A DNA stretch of 64,000 bases. Origin: Asterionellopsis glacialis (Eukaryota; Bacillariophyta; Plagiogrammaphyceae; Rhaphoneidales; Asterionellopsidaceae). Below, piece after piece: positions 44,929 through 56,541 of this stretch. The notes beneath the pieces are model-generated. The model was not told the origin of the DNA, ran no database searches, and saw nothing but the letters and a program-made list of their open reading frames with translations. Each line of letters opens with the position of its first letter. Position 1 is the first letter of the stretch. Made by a program: the position numbers and the translations under genes. The stretch covers positions 1 to 64,000 of the forward strand of contig WKLE02002599.1 of NCBI GenBank assembly GCA_014885115.2. The letters run 5' to 3'.

Positions 44929-45224
44929 CTCTTGACCTATCAATCTCCAATGGGATCTTTCAGATATCTAGTAACGTCAAAAGAGAAATTACAACTATCT
45001 ATAGTTAGTGCATATTTGTGATTGTGCTGCGACTAGTCATGCATCAGTGGCATGGTAATGTAGACTAGTCTCTAGAGTGAGATTTCAGATTTTGGTCTTG
45101 TGTCGGAATCGAATCTCTATTTTTTTATTTCGAGATTGCTGGGTAATCATAGGCTACGAGGGATAAAGATAATTCATTTTTAAAAGTCGACAACATGTTA
45201 TTATACTTTTTAATTGCACCGAGA

Positions 45225-46634
45225 TCACCTTGTCGTAGTTATTTTTCTGGCCAAATGCACGAGACTTTCCACACTACTAGTTCTGGGAAACAAATCGAGA
45301 AGTAAACATTCTACCACTATGAAGTGATCAGCAAGCCGCTCTAAATCACGCTTCAGAGCATCTCGTCCACATGAGATATATAATACATGTTCAAATGGCC
45401 CATCAATAACCATTTCGCATACTTTCTCATCCAAGCCTGCACGGGGTGGATCCACTAGGATAATATTGAAATCGTAGTTATACCATGCAGATTTTCGTGC
45501 AAAAATTGAAGGAGATTGTTGCCTCCGTTGCCGTGCATAAAGAGATTTCTTTGCCCACTCACCGGCATCTCCTTGGAACACAAAGACTGGTGTTGGATTC
45601 CCACTGGTGCAGTCGCGCTTAGAATCTTGTATCTGTTTCCATTCAGTATACGAGCGATAACAACCATTCGATCGACAATTTGCTTCACAGGCCTCTACCA
45701 GACGCGGATCTATCTCTACAGCTGCCACTACATCCAGCAAAGCTGACCTTGACAGTGCAACTGTATGGGCTCCACATCCACAATACAATTCTAGCAGTCG
45801 CGCAGGTTTGTCAAGTATTTGTACAATATCTGATATTCGTGAAAGCATCCACTGTAGAGCTTGGAGCATAACATTTGCATTCGGATGAAAAAATGCGCCC
45901 TCTGGCTTGGAGTAACGGACCGGCAAACTATCAAACTCTATTAGCTCATTTTGATAGTTATTTTCAAGCGCCACATTGATTATTGCACCATCTTCCTTTC
46001 GACGTGTAAGCCAAACCAAATCTCTGATATACCCTCCTATTTTAGCTCTGTTGTTCCCCTTTACTGACGTAAAAAACTTTTTCGATCGACCTGTCAATTG
46101 TGTACACTGACAACGAAGGCACACTTCAAGTGCATTCAGGCTCCATTCCATTTCGACGTCTTCAAGAGGCTTGTCATAGTGAAGGGTAACAAATATGTCA
46201 GATGATGTACCTTCATTCCAAGAGGATCCAAATAAGACGCTAGTCACATTATTGCACAGAGTAGGGTAGTCGCCACTATTTAAACACTCCAACAATGCTC
46301 TCATGGTAACTTGGATACGCTTCGTTGCAACAGGGAAAAAATCAGTATTCAGCAAAATTGGCTCCCCTTTATGTCGCATAGCATACGAAAATTCTCCATC
46401 TTCAGTGTTTTTTACCAACTGAAAGGTACATGTACACCTGTAACCCAATGTCTCTTTCTGATCTTCACAGGGACGCATGGAAACAATCGAGGTCGGCAAA
46501 TCCAAGTCTCTTTTTGCATCTTCTAGCTTTTCTTTAGAGTGATCAACACCATTTTCCTGTGGTTGACATTCGTATCCTGGTAAAATTGAATTCGCACTAT
46601 TGAAATCTGATTCAGACCAGGTGTGTGTAGACAT
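45225..46634 (-). CDS. tRNA/RNA m5U methyltransferase (TrmA/TRMT2 family)
   Basis: 469 residues, ATG at 46634. The family transfers a methyl group from S-adenosylmethionine to C5 of uridine, in tRNA at position 54. Visible: GAFFHPNANVML, the F.QPN-like motif; LLELYCGCGAHTVAL, motif I for SAM; VEIDPRLVEACEANC; NIILVDPPRAGLDEKV; and YISCGRDALKRDL, where the Cys is the catalytic nucleophile. It ends LDLFPRTSSVESLVHLARK, the D.FP.T.HVE block with the family's general-base Glu. In bacterial TrmA the Cys motif is SCNP; here SCGR. No organelle leader is obvious, so it is probably cytosolic or nuclear. Confidence 0.92.
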   Translation of the reverse strand: MSTHTWSESDFNSANSILPGYECQPQENGVDHSKEKLEDAKRDLDLPTSIVSMRPCEDQKETLGYRCTCTFQLVKNTEDGEFSYAMRHKGEPILLNTDFFPVATKRIQVTMRALLECLNSGDYPTLCNNVTSVLFGSSWNEGTSSDIFVTLHYDKPLEDVEMEWSLNALEVCLRCQCTQLTGRSKKFFTSVKGNNRAKIGGYIRDLVWLTRRKEDGAIINVALENNYQNELIEFDSLPVRYSKPEGAFFHPNANVMLQALQWMLSRISDIVQILDKPARLLELYCGCGAHTVALSRSALLDVVAAVEIDPRLVEACEANCRSNGCYRSYTEWKQIQDSKRDCTSGNPTPVFVFQGDAGEWAKKSLYARQRRQQSPSIFARKSAWYNYDFNIILVDPPRAGLDEKVCEMVIDGPFEHVLYISCGRDALKRDLERLADHFIVVECLLLDLFPRTSSVESLVHLARKITTTR

Positions 46635-47681
46635 GCTCAAGAGCTATATGTTGACTTGTTCTGCGAATACGGCTTTGGTGCCTGCGTCGTTTTAGTCATG
46701 TTTGTCCTCTAATATTATTATTTTCTTTCTTGTTGTGTTTCTCCTCCTTGGGTGGATCTGTTCCGGTGATGTTCTGTGGTTGGCGCGCGTTTCTACGCGT
46801 AAAAACAATGAGTCTGTCGAAATTTGAAATCTGTCCGTCTACAGGCCCACCTTACATCAGTCCAGTAAGTTCGTAACCAGAGACTACCGGTAGGACTAGG
46901 CGACTCAACAATGTATCCTTGACAACAATAAAGTTTAAACTTCATGTTGACAAATGCATTCAATATATTATCCAAATGATGCATGCTGCTCCTCACAATC
47001 AAGAATATTAATAGCACTAGAGTTGGAAGATGTTGTCCTATACTCTCGCTGTTGAGTTGTGCGCTTTATCAGTAAAGTATTTTGTTTCATGAAAGTCACT
47101 CTGCTACAATCAATTTATTCAAAGTAGAGCCGGAAAAAAAGGAAAATAGTGCAACATCACCTCGTCAGGCTAGTAACGAATAGGAGCACTTCCAAAGTGT
47201 CGATTTTTCCTCCGAAACTTTATCTGTAGAGAGCATTATTCCAGTTTGAATAATTTCCTGTAATACACCCACATTAAAAATTGACGCCTCCCAATTGCGG
47301 AAGGAGAATCCTAATAGAAACGCTATTGATTACCTACGATACTCCTGTGCATACTAGTTGTAGTACAATAAGCGAAAGGTACCAAAAGAAATTGCAATTT
47401 GCACAATAGTTTTAAAGGAATATGTCATGCATAACAGTTGGAGAGTATGCTTTTTAAAAAATGAGATTATCACCAATTCAAATAAAACTTTTGAACAACC
47501 TCTCACCGAATATATGAAAAAAACGTTCATAGAAAAGATGCAAAACCATGAAACCGGAAAAATAGGTCCAATAACTTTGTAAGCAGGACGACAGTTGCAT
47601 TACATGTTACAACCTATCTATTGTCCCCATGCGCTCAGATCATTTGGTTTGGTTAAAAAATAATTAAAACAAATTGGTGTT
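46635..47681. other. Intergenic, 1 kb
   Basis: No supported gene. AT-rich, with a few short frames only. Contains GTAGGACTAGGCG near 46880. Confidence 0.55.
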
Positions 47682-48348
47682 TTACTCATCATCGTCGTCA
47701 TCTTCATCATCACCCTCTTCTTCACCTTCTTCATCTTCTTCTTCGTCCTCATCTTCATCATCGTCGTCGTCCTCAACAACGAACTTGGTCCAATCAACTG
47801 TTTCGTATGTCTTTCCGTGGTTGACCGTGTTCCAGATCATGTCACCTGCAGTACCTGTAATACCTTCAGCAACAAGAATTCCAATAATAAGCCAAGATGC
47901 GTAGGCACCAGTACTCTTTCCGAAGCTATTGAAAAAATAAATTCCAAACAAAGATCAACAGAAAAGGTGAGTGGTTTTGTTATCTCCATATGAAACAGTA
48001 CTAGCAGCTACAACAATAACAAAAGATTCTTTTGTTCCTTTGTTTTACACAATAGAGCACATGCGGCCCATCCGAGCCATACAGTTTTGAAATACAACGA
48101 ACCACAGGATTGTTGTTGTTCAGTGCCATAATTCATCTAGCCCTTTTCCATCATTACATTAATTTTGTAGCCCGTACAAGCAGTACGAGAGGTACGTCAG
48201 TCGCACCCAAGCAACAACATGAAACTTACATATTGTACCAAGTGCTTGCAAGACCAGCAGGAACCATAGTCCCTTGCTTTGTGCTCTGATGCCGAACACC
48301 AGTCATGGCCGTTCGCCGGAGGCCATTGCGTACAACTGCGCTGAACAT
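47682..48348 (-). CDS. QCR9: QCR9, complex III subunit 9, two exons
   Basis: Exons 48348-48230 and 47925-47682 join (phase 2) to 120 residues. QCR9 is the small single-helix subunit of mitochondrial cytochrome bc1. The N-terminal MFSAVVRNGLRRTAMTGVRHQST is a clear mitochondrial presequence. The core STWYNIFGKSTGAYASWLIIGILVAEG...NTVNHGKTYETVDW matches QCR9 (one membrane helix, then N.GK.w..v.). The known subunit is about 55-65 residues; here the last ~30 are almost only Asp and Glu (VVEDDDDDEDEDEEE and on), encoded by a GAT/GAA/GAC-rich run at 47682-47772. Confidence 0.85.
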
Positions 48349-48843
48349 CTTGATGAGACCGTCTCAATGCCAATGTTATCCACGATGCACCGAGAAGGGG
48401 TCCGTCGTTGCCTCGAGCGCTCGAGTTTCTACACCGACCGTCGCCAAGGCAAGCAACGCCAATAACGCCTCTAAACTATATCAGAATCCTACGGGAATTT
48501 TACGTAAATAATCGATAATCTACTTTCTCTACGTTGAGAACTCGTATCCGTTGCAGTATCTTCACCCCTCGAAAGACGATAAAACTGTTTATACCTAAAT
48601 ACGATAAGAAGTGATTCCAAAGAAATACTTCGGATAGGAATAATGATAATTCAAGAGGCTTATGATATCCGACGAGTAGTCTAGTCTCTACGGTAGAGAG
48701 GTCCGTATTGCGAAATTTGACTGTGAGTTGACAACAACTCTATTATTATTTGTAGAGAGGTATGACTTGTGGAAAGCAAAGCATTCAACATCTAAAACAA
48801 TCAATGCCTAATAATTTTTTTAAAAGAATGATTTTTGAAAAGC
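48349..48843. other. Gap between QCR9 and RNase HII
   Basis: No supported gene; the plus-strand frames inside it are shadows. A TAGTCTAGTCTCTACGGTAGAGAGG word lies at 48678-48702, an inverted CTCTAC/GTAGAG pair like those at 40581 and 27530. Confidence 0.5.
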
Positions 48844-50121
48844 CTAATCCGAGTCTTCGACAATTCTACCTTCGTCATCAAAAGTCATGTGCTTAAGGGG
48901 TGCAAAGGTTCGTCGATGAATGGGTGAGGCACCATGTGATCTTACCAAAGCCATATGAGCTGCTGTCGGATACCCTTTGTGTCGAGCTAATTCATATTGA
49001 GGATACATTGCGTCATATTCATGCATAAGTCTATCACGAGTGACCTTGGCAAGTATCGACGCTGCCGCAATAGCATACTCTCTCGAATCACCCTTCACCA
49101 TTGGTTCACACTCACATGGCATTTCTTTGGGTACCCTATTGCCATCTACTAATGCATACCAGCCCGAATTTACATCATTCTGGTTTGTAGTATTAGTAGT
49201 AGTATGTACTGTCGACCGGACGATTGATTCTCCCTTCTCATCTGTTTTGCCACAAACCACATAACACCCATTTCGTGAAGCCGATGCACCTTGGCTTTCT
49301 TCAATGTTTTTGTCTGCACTTTCCTTGGAAGCTTTTATGACTTGTGTAGCAGCCATACGCATGCCTTCTAATGTGGCTTGAAGAATATTAATTTCATCGA
49401 TTCGTGCAGCATCTACAATAGCTACTGCCCATAAAACTTTAGGCGATGCAATTATTTGTTCATACAATTCTTCTCGTACTTCCTCCTTGGTAAGTTTCTT
49501 ACTATCAACCACCCCGGGAATGTCTGTCGGGACAATAGCTGCTGCTGCTACCACTGGCCCAGCAAGCGGACCACGTCCCGCTTCGTCAATGCCCATTACG
49601 AATCGTGGACCGTTTTCTTCAGATTGTAATTCTATCTCACGAAACCGGGGTAAACACTGTTTATTTTCAGAATCGCTAGTATCGTCATTCTTCTTCTTCA
49701 CTGCTTTCTTTATTGTTTTTGTTGTCAAAGCTTTTTCAGTCTTTTTGGCAGTCGTCTTTGTTTTGGTAGATGCCTTTCCCGTTGTCTTGGGTTTTCGAGC
49801 ACTTTTACTTGACTTGGCCGAAGCAGCTCTGGGTGTCGCTTTTGCTGGAACTCTTTCATTTTCCGCGCCCGATGATGAGGATACACCTCGCAATTGAGCC
49901 AACCGTGAACTACGACGGGGTGGGGGTGCGATAGTCATAACGGAGAATATCGAATGTCGGTGTGCGTTGTTCTGATTACGAGGAACTCGAGGAAAACAAG
50001 ATCGTGTGTGCACTATTTGCGGCAATGCTGGTACCTTAAATGCAGACACTAGGAAAAAAGATCCGACTGCTAGAGGTGGTATAAGAGATCTGAAGAACAA
50101 AAGGCCCCTCGAACCCAGCAA
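48844..50121 (-). CDS. rnhB: Bacterial-type RNase HII with plastid presequence
   Basis: 425 codons open from a TTG at 50121; no in-frame ATG lies upstream before a stop, so the start or a short first exon is unresolved. RNase HII cuts RNA from RNA-DNA hybrids and removes misincorporated ribonucleotides. The catalytic D-E-D-D set is visible: GIDEAGRGPLAGPV (DE), then VDSKKLT, then ALVDGNRVP (D) and AAASILAKVTRDRLM (D). The GRG and Y/A pattern favour the prokaryotic HII type over the nuclear H2A subunit. A hydrophobic leader ends VSAFKVPALPQ, a strong ASAFAP-type site. A Lys/Thr/Ala-rich linker of about 80 residues precedes the domain. Hence likely plastid-located. Confidence 0.88.
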   Translation of the reverse strand: MLGSRGLLFFRSLIPPLAVGSFFLVSAFKVPALPQIVHTRSCFPRVPRNQNNAHRHSIFSVMTIAPPPRRSSRLAQLRGVSSSSGAENERVPAKATPRAASAKSSKSARKPKTTGKASTKTKTTAKKTEKALTTKTIKKAVKKKNDDTSDSENKQCLPRFREIELQSEENGPRFVMGIDEAGRGPLAGPVVAAAAIVPTDIPGVVDSKKLTKEEVREELYEQIIASPKVLWAVAIVDAARIDEINILQATLEGMRMAATQVIKASKESADKNIEESQGASASRNGCYVVCGKTDEKGESIVRSTVHTTTNTTNQNDVNSGWYALVDGNRVPKEMPCECEPMVKGDSREYAIAAASILAKVTRDRLMHEYDAMYPQYELARHKGYPTAAHMALVRSHGASPIHRRTFAPLKHMTFDDEGRIVEDSD

Positions 50122-50275
50122 TGATGCCGAGTTTGAAATTCTTGGGTTTACAAAAATAATCTTGACTTATAGACGCGCTGAAAGAGCTACGTCTTGCCTT
50201 TTCTTTTGAAAAAGATTTAGTTTTGTCTTTGAAGTCAATACTTGACCAATCGAATATGCATTGACTTGTATTTTC

Positions 50276-51172
50276 TTAGTTAGCAACTGTAATGGAGTTT
50301 TCAAAGTGACCAGATATGAAGACGACATCAGACAGTAGTCCTCTGGTGATGGTCGGATGAAGGTTTTGAGTTTTGATGACCTCGGTCGCGGCATGGTTTA
50401 GTTCCTTGGTTTGATCAATGACAGACCTAAAAGATATTCCTAATTTTTTCAGAAATGAGATCTTCGGCACCAACCTGGCTTTTGAGCTCTGGCGGCCATC
50501 CACCTGCTGGCCAGACAAGTGAGATGGTTGAAGCAAGGGTTGAAGGGTATACACAAACAAGCAGCTCCCTCCGATAGGAAGGGAGTGTTTTCTACTGTGA
50601 TTGTACGATTTTTTTATTTCGGCTGAGTCAAAGGATCCGGCCGGGACGTTTGTTCTCTCTGGTCGAAACATATTTTCAATATGGAGGGAGACGTGCAATC
50701 GACAATATTTACAATACTCGTCACTCTCTGTAAGAACGAATTGAAACTCCTTTTCTTGCATTTTCGCAATCTTATTTGCTGCAAATGCACAAGGATCAGA
50801 TCCGGGGAGTGAGATATTTGAGATTCCTTCAAATTAGAAAATAAATAATCTTTTATACCAAGAGAGAACAAGATGTGGAATGTTGAAATCTTCCCAGTCA
50901 AAAACGGAAGGAGAACCTATCATGAATACCAGGATATCTTGCCTCGTTTGGACTATTCTAATTGGAAGATCTTTTCTTTTTTACTCTTACGTGAAATACA
51001 GTACATAAAATACAGTACCTGTAAGAACGGAAGAACGTAGATCTGGTCCACTCGAACCACAATCTGAAAATTCTGGCTTTTCTGCAGCGGTGTCCAAGTG
51101 CCAAAATTGCATCAGTACAAGAGAAACGAGTTCCGGTGTTCTTGCATCGGCTATACCACCCGCGGAACGCAT
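50276..51172 (-). CDS. Hypothetical multi-exon gene, joins uncertain
   Basis: Not recognised. The first exon probably runs 51172-51019 (MRSAGGIADARTPELVSLVL.. to SSVLTG, ATG at 51172, donor ACAG|GTACTG). Coding-like stretches follow in minus frames at about 50970-50860 (QDILVFMIGSPSVFDWEDF), about 50830-50486 (SLPGSDPCAFAANKIAKMQE and on to GQQVDGRQSSKA) and about 50420-50276 (RSVIDQTKELNHAATEV.., stop at 50276). The last join (AG|GTTGGT to TTTTAG|GTCTG) keeps frame. The first intron would be only about 48 bp and the second join does not close in phase, so the model is partial. The middle part contains CKYC and several His. Function unknown. Confidence 0.45.
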
Positions 51173-51229
51173 AGAAAACTAGTGAACACAAATAAATAAT
51201 CGTTCAACATTTGACTTGCCGATAGCAAG

Positions 51230-54200
51230 ATGATCTCTTCATCGGCTTCTAAAATGGCCTCAAAGGGCACCGTCACTCGCACAGCGAGAAGGGCTCTTAT
51301 GCGGAGGACAAATAATTCCACAGGACGTGTCATGTCTCGTGGTGTGGCTCCGGCAATCCTTCGGAATGTTGTTCCCTCCATGTACTACACTACGGAACGT
51401 GTACTTAGTCTACGTTCTGGAAAGAACACAGGCGAGCAGTCCAAAACTTTATACGATCCCACAAGAGAAACCGAGAATTGTGGTGTTGGTCTCGTCGCTT
51501 CTCTCAAATCTGTTCCCAGCAGAAGAGTTGTCGACGATGCAGATGAAATGCTTATCCGTATGAGTCACCGTGGTGGATGTGGATCCGACCCTGCAAGTGG
51601 CGACGGAGCTGGTAAGTCAATGGTATCCTCAGGAAGATACACCGCTCATGATTTCTTTAGTAATTTTTTGTCACTCATATTGATTTATAATGCTTGTGTC
51701 TAATTATTACTTTATAGGTATGCTTTTCGGTATGCCCGATTCCTTTATGCGCGCCAAGGCAAAGGAACTCTTTGGGGTTGACCTCCCTCCAATGGGCGAG
51801 TATGCAGTATCCAATGTGTTTTTCCCTCCTGGTAACGACAAAGCTCTTGTAGACTGTAAAGCCATTCTTGAACGTAATACAAGAGATCGTGGCATGACAG
51901 TGGTAGGATGGAGACCAGTCCCTGTTGACAATTCAATGTTGGGAAAAGATCCAATCGACTCTGAACCTGTTACAGAACAATTCTTTGTCACCAATTCGGG
52001 ACCTAAAAAGTTGTCCCAGAGACAGTTTGAACAAGAATTGATGCTCATTCGCAAGATGACGGAAGACGAAACTAATGGTATGCTTGGTCCTGAAAGTGGA
52101 TTTTACATCAACTCGCTCACATCCCAAACTATCACTTACAAGGGGCAGCTTACACCAGAACAGGTCTCTCAATACTTCCTTGATTTGAAGGATCCCACCT
52201 TCATTTCCCATCTTGCCTTGGTTCACTCTCGTTTCTCAACTAACACCTTCCCCTCTTGGGAACGTGCTCAGCCAATTCGTATGATGTGTCACAATGGTGA
52301 AATCAACACACTACGAGGTAACAAGAACTGGATGTACAGTCGTGGAGGTATCATGGATTCTGAGGTATACGGTGATAACACATCACATCTTTTACCAGCC
52401 ACCAGTGATAATATGAGCGACAGTGGTAACTTTGACAGTGTTCTCGAGCTCATGTCAAAAGCCAGTGAGCGCAGTCTTCCTGAAGCTGTCATGATGATGA
52501 TCCCTGAAGCGTGGCAAGACAACGACAACCTCTCTGATACCAAGAAGGCTTTCTACGAATACAACTCATGTGTAATGGAACCCTGGGATGGACCTGCAAT
52601 GGTTGCCTTCACAGATGGACGTTACATCGGAGCAACACTTGATCGTAATGGTCTTCGCCCTTCCAGGTACTACGTTACGAAGGACGATCATGTTTTGCTT
52701 TCTTCTGAAATCGGAGTCTGTCCTGAACTCCCTGATTCCGAAGTGAAGATCAAGCATCGTCTTGAACCGGGAAAGATGTTCTTGGTCGACTTTGAAACAG
52801 AGCGCATTGTGCCTGACGACGAAATCAAGGAACAAGTCGCATCTCTAAATCCATACAAGGATTGGGTTGAGAATTCCATGATTGACTTGGAAGCATGGAC
52901 TAAGTCTACCGGAGTCAAATCCAGTAAGATGGATTTCTCCCAAACAAACCGCAAGCTCAACTTGTTTGGATTTACCAGTGAAAAGCTTGAAATGCTCTTA
53001 CTCCCAATGGCTGTTGGAGGAAAAGAAGCTCTTGGTAGTATGGGTAACGACTCTGCGCTTGCAGTACTTTCTGAACAACCACGTCAAGTGAACGACTACT
53101 TCAAACAACTCTTTGCACAAGTTACAAATCCACCAATTGATCCTATTCGTGAAGAGATTGTCATGTCTCTTGTATGTCCTGTGGGACCTGAAGGAAATCT
53201 CCTATCCCAACCCAGCAAGGAGCATTGCGAGCGTCTTGTAGTTCGCCATCCTGTCTTGACCTTGGAAGAAATGGAGACTCTCAAGAACTACGAATACAAG
53301 CGCCCTGACGGATCATCTGCATTCAAGACCGTTGTTATTGACTCAACTTTCCCCGTTGGTAGTGGACCTGATGGCATGCTTCATGTAAGATACCCCCAGA
53401 AACCAAGGAGCGGTCTTGCATTTTTCACCATCAAAAGTTTTGCTCACTGTTGTTTTTATTCCCCCCTCATTACTTTTTAGGCACTCGAGAGAATTTGCGA
53501 CGAAGCTGCGGAGGCAATTCAAGGTGGACTTGGTGCTGGAGGTGTCCAAGGTGTTATTTTGTCAGATCGCCTCGCAGGGCCTGACAGAATGCCCCTCCCA
53601 TCATTGCTCGCTGTTGGAGCTGTCCACCAACATTTGATTCAAACCAAACAGCGTCCAAAGGTATGTTGACAGAAATACACAGGAATTGACGATGCTGCAT
53701 TCTTGATTTCAATTTTCTGACAATTGCCACGTAATTTTTTTTTTAAACCACCAGGCTGCAATCCTTGCTGAAGTTGGTGATGCAAAGGAAGTCCATGATT
53801 ATGCAACTCTTGCTGGCTACGGATGTGACGGAGTTTGCCCCTACGTTGCCTACGAGGCAATCTGCAAGATGAATGCAGATGGATTAGTCGAGGCAAAAGC
53901 CAAGCAGCAATTCAGCGACGAGGAATGTATCTCAAATTATAGAAAGGCAGCTGCTAAGGGTTTGCTGAAGGTTATGAGTAAGATGGGAATTTCTACACTT
54001 CAAAGTTACAAAGGAGCTCAAGTATTTGAAGCAGTTGGTCTTGCTGAAGAGGTTGTTGACCGCTGTTTCACGGGTACGACAACACGTATTCAGGGAACAG
54101 ACTTTGAGGCACTCTATCGTGATTTGGAACGCTTGCATGCAGATGGATATCCTCAACATTCCTCCGATGATACCCCCTTGGTGCGCAATGATGGACAATT

Positions 54201-56307
54201 TCATTACCGAGATGGCGGAGAGGCACATCTTAACTTGCCCGCTGGTATGGCAAATATGCAAGTAGCGGCAAGGACCAACTCGCGCGAGGCATACAAAGAA
54301 TTCTCTCGACTTACAAATGAGCAAAATAAAAAGGTCACATTGCGCGGCCAGCTCAAATTCAAGTTCGATCCATCGAAGGCAGTGCCTCTTGACGAGGTCG
54401 AACCTGTCAGTGAAATCGTGAAACGCTTTGCAACTGGAGCCATGTCACTTGGATCTATCAGTCAGGAAGCACACGAGACGCTTGCTGTCGCGATGAATAC
54501 CCTTGGAGGACGCTCCAACACAGGAGAAGGAGGAGAAGACCCAAAACGTTTCACTGACAATCGTAGATCAAGTATCAAACAAGTCGCCTCTGGTCGTTTT
54601 GGTGTAACCTCGCATTATTTGGCCAACAGTGACCAAATTCAGATCAAGATGGCACAGGGAGCGAAGCCAGGTGAAGGAGGTGAACTTCCTGGATTCAAGG
54701 TGTCAGAGTACATTGCTGCGAATAGACACACTACTCCTGGTGTTGGCTTGATTTCTCCTCCACCCCATCATGACATTTACTCGATCGAGGATCTTGCGCA
54801 GTTGATTCATGACCTTAAGAATGCTCAGCCTCATGGAGAAGTTTCTGTAAAATTAGTCTCTGAAGTTGGAGTCGGAGTTGTTGCTGCAGGTGTGGCTAAG
54901 GCTCTATCCGATCATATCACAATTAGTGGACACGATGGAGGTACAGGAGCTGCTGCATGGACAGGAGTAAAGGGTGCGGGATTGCCATGGGAACTCGGGC
55001 TGGCTGAAACTCAGCAAACTCTCGTATTGAACGGTCTGCGAGACCGTGTAAAACTTCAAACTGACGGTCAGCTAAAGACCGGCCGTGATGTTGTCATTGC
55101 TGCTCTTCTAGGAGCTGAAGAATTTGGTTTCGCTACTGCTCCATTGATCGCTATGGGTTGCATTATGATGCGTAAGTGCCATTTGAACACTTGCCCCGTG
55201 GGAATTGCCACCCAAGATGAGGAGCTTCGTCGAAAATTTTCAGGACAACCTGAACATGTAATGAATTACTTCTTTTTGATGGCCGAAGAAATCCGGGAAA
55301 TTATGGCCAAACTTGGTTACCGTAAACTTGAAGATATGATTGGTCAGACACAGCATTTAGAAGTCAACACACGTGGACAGCACTACAAGAGTCGTGGATT
55401 GGATTTAAGCCCGCTCCTTACACCAGCTTCCGAATTGAATCCCTCAGCCGGCATTCGCAACCACACCACACAATACCACGGTATTGATATTGCCAAGGAT
55501 AATGATTTCATTGCTGCTGCAAAGCCTGCACTTGAGAGCAAGACTCCTGTTGTTATCGAAGACACGATCACGAATTTAAACCGAACAGCAGGTACGATGC
55601 TCTCCTACGAAGTTTCCAGTAGATTTGGAAAGGAAGGCCTTCCTGATGACACTATTCAACTCAAGTTGAAGGGCCATGGTGGTCAATCAATGGCATTCAC
55701 TCTTGCTAAGGGTATCACCATGACTGTTGAGGGTGACGCAAATGACTACACGGGCAAGGGTCTTTCAGGAGGTAAGATTGCTGTATATCCATCAAATGAA
55801 GTCATCAATGATGGATTTGTCCCTGAGGAACATGTTGTCGTCGGAAATGTTTGCTTGTATGGAGCTTCTGATGGAAAAGCATTCTTCCGTGGAAAGGCTG
55901 GTGAGCGCTTCTGCGTACGAAACTCTGGAGCTCTTGCCGTCGTCGAGGGTCTTGGAGATCACGGTTGTGAATACATGACTGGAGGTCATGTTGTTTGTCT
56001 TGGCGAGACTGGACGTAACTTCGCTGCTGGTATGAGTGGCGGAATCGCCTACATTTATGATCCAGAGGGCAAATTCCCCGCTCGTTGCAACATGGGTCTA
56101 GTTGGTCTTGAAAGTGTTGATACTGAGGAAGAAAAGCAACTTTTATGTGATTTCATTCAAGAGCACGTGGATTACACCGGTAGCTCCGTTGGGCAAGCTA
56201 TGATTGACAATTGGGACGAAAGAGTAAATCATTTCGTGAAGGTCATGCCTCACGACTATAAACGTGTGATGATGGAAAGAGCAGCCAAGGCCGCCGAAGC
56301 AGCATAA
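51230..56307 (+). CDS. Glutamate synthase large subunit, NAD(P)H type, four exons
   Basis: Exons 51230-51611, 51718-53384, 53481-53660, 53755-56307 join in frame to 1,593 residues. GOGAT makes two glutamates from glutamine and 2-oxoglutarate. In order: Arg-rich, acid-free leader with no ASAFAP site (looks mitochondrial); [11 protein letters not shown] with the amidotransferase Cys; the [15 protein letters not shown] glutaminase block; GATase partner domain; the FMN/2-oxoglutarate barrel ([33 protein letters not shown]); the 3Fe-4S cysteines in [15 protein letters not shown]; and the GXGXG helix domain ([13 protein letters not shown]). The stretch [20 protein letters not shown] has no ferredoxin-binding loop insertion, and the neighbouring residues match NADH-GOGAT. 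The protein stops after the GXGXG domain, so the electron-donating beta subunit is not fused. Confidence 0.94.
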
Positions 56308-56541
56308 ATGCCACCCGGTAATGTCCTCAAACTAAGTTCGTTTTATAACATTTTGCACACAAATTTGTTATCATATATGTTAGTTCAAAATTATAAATAG
56401 TAATGCATTTATTTGCACGAGAAAAATATATAGTGCATTATAGTTGTTTTACTTGTATAATCATCATTTCAGTTCAACATCAATAGAAGAGTGGCAGAGA
56501 AAACAAATCCAAATCCAGGATAAGTCGAACACACCAAAAAT

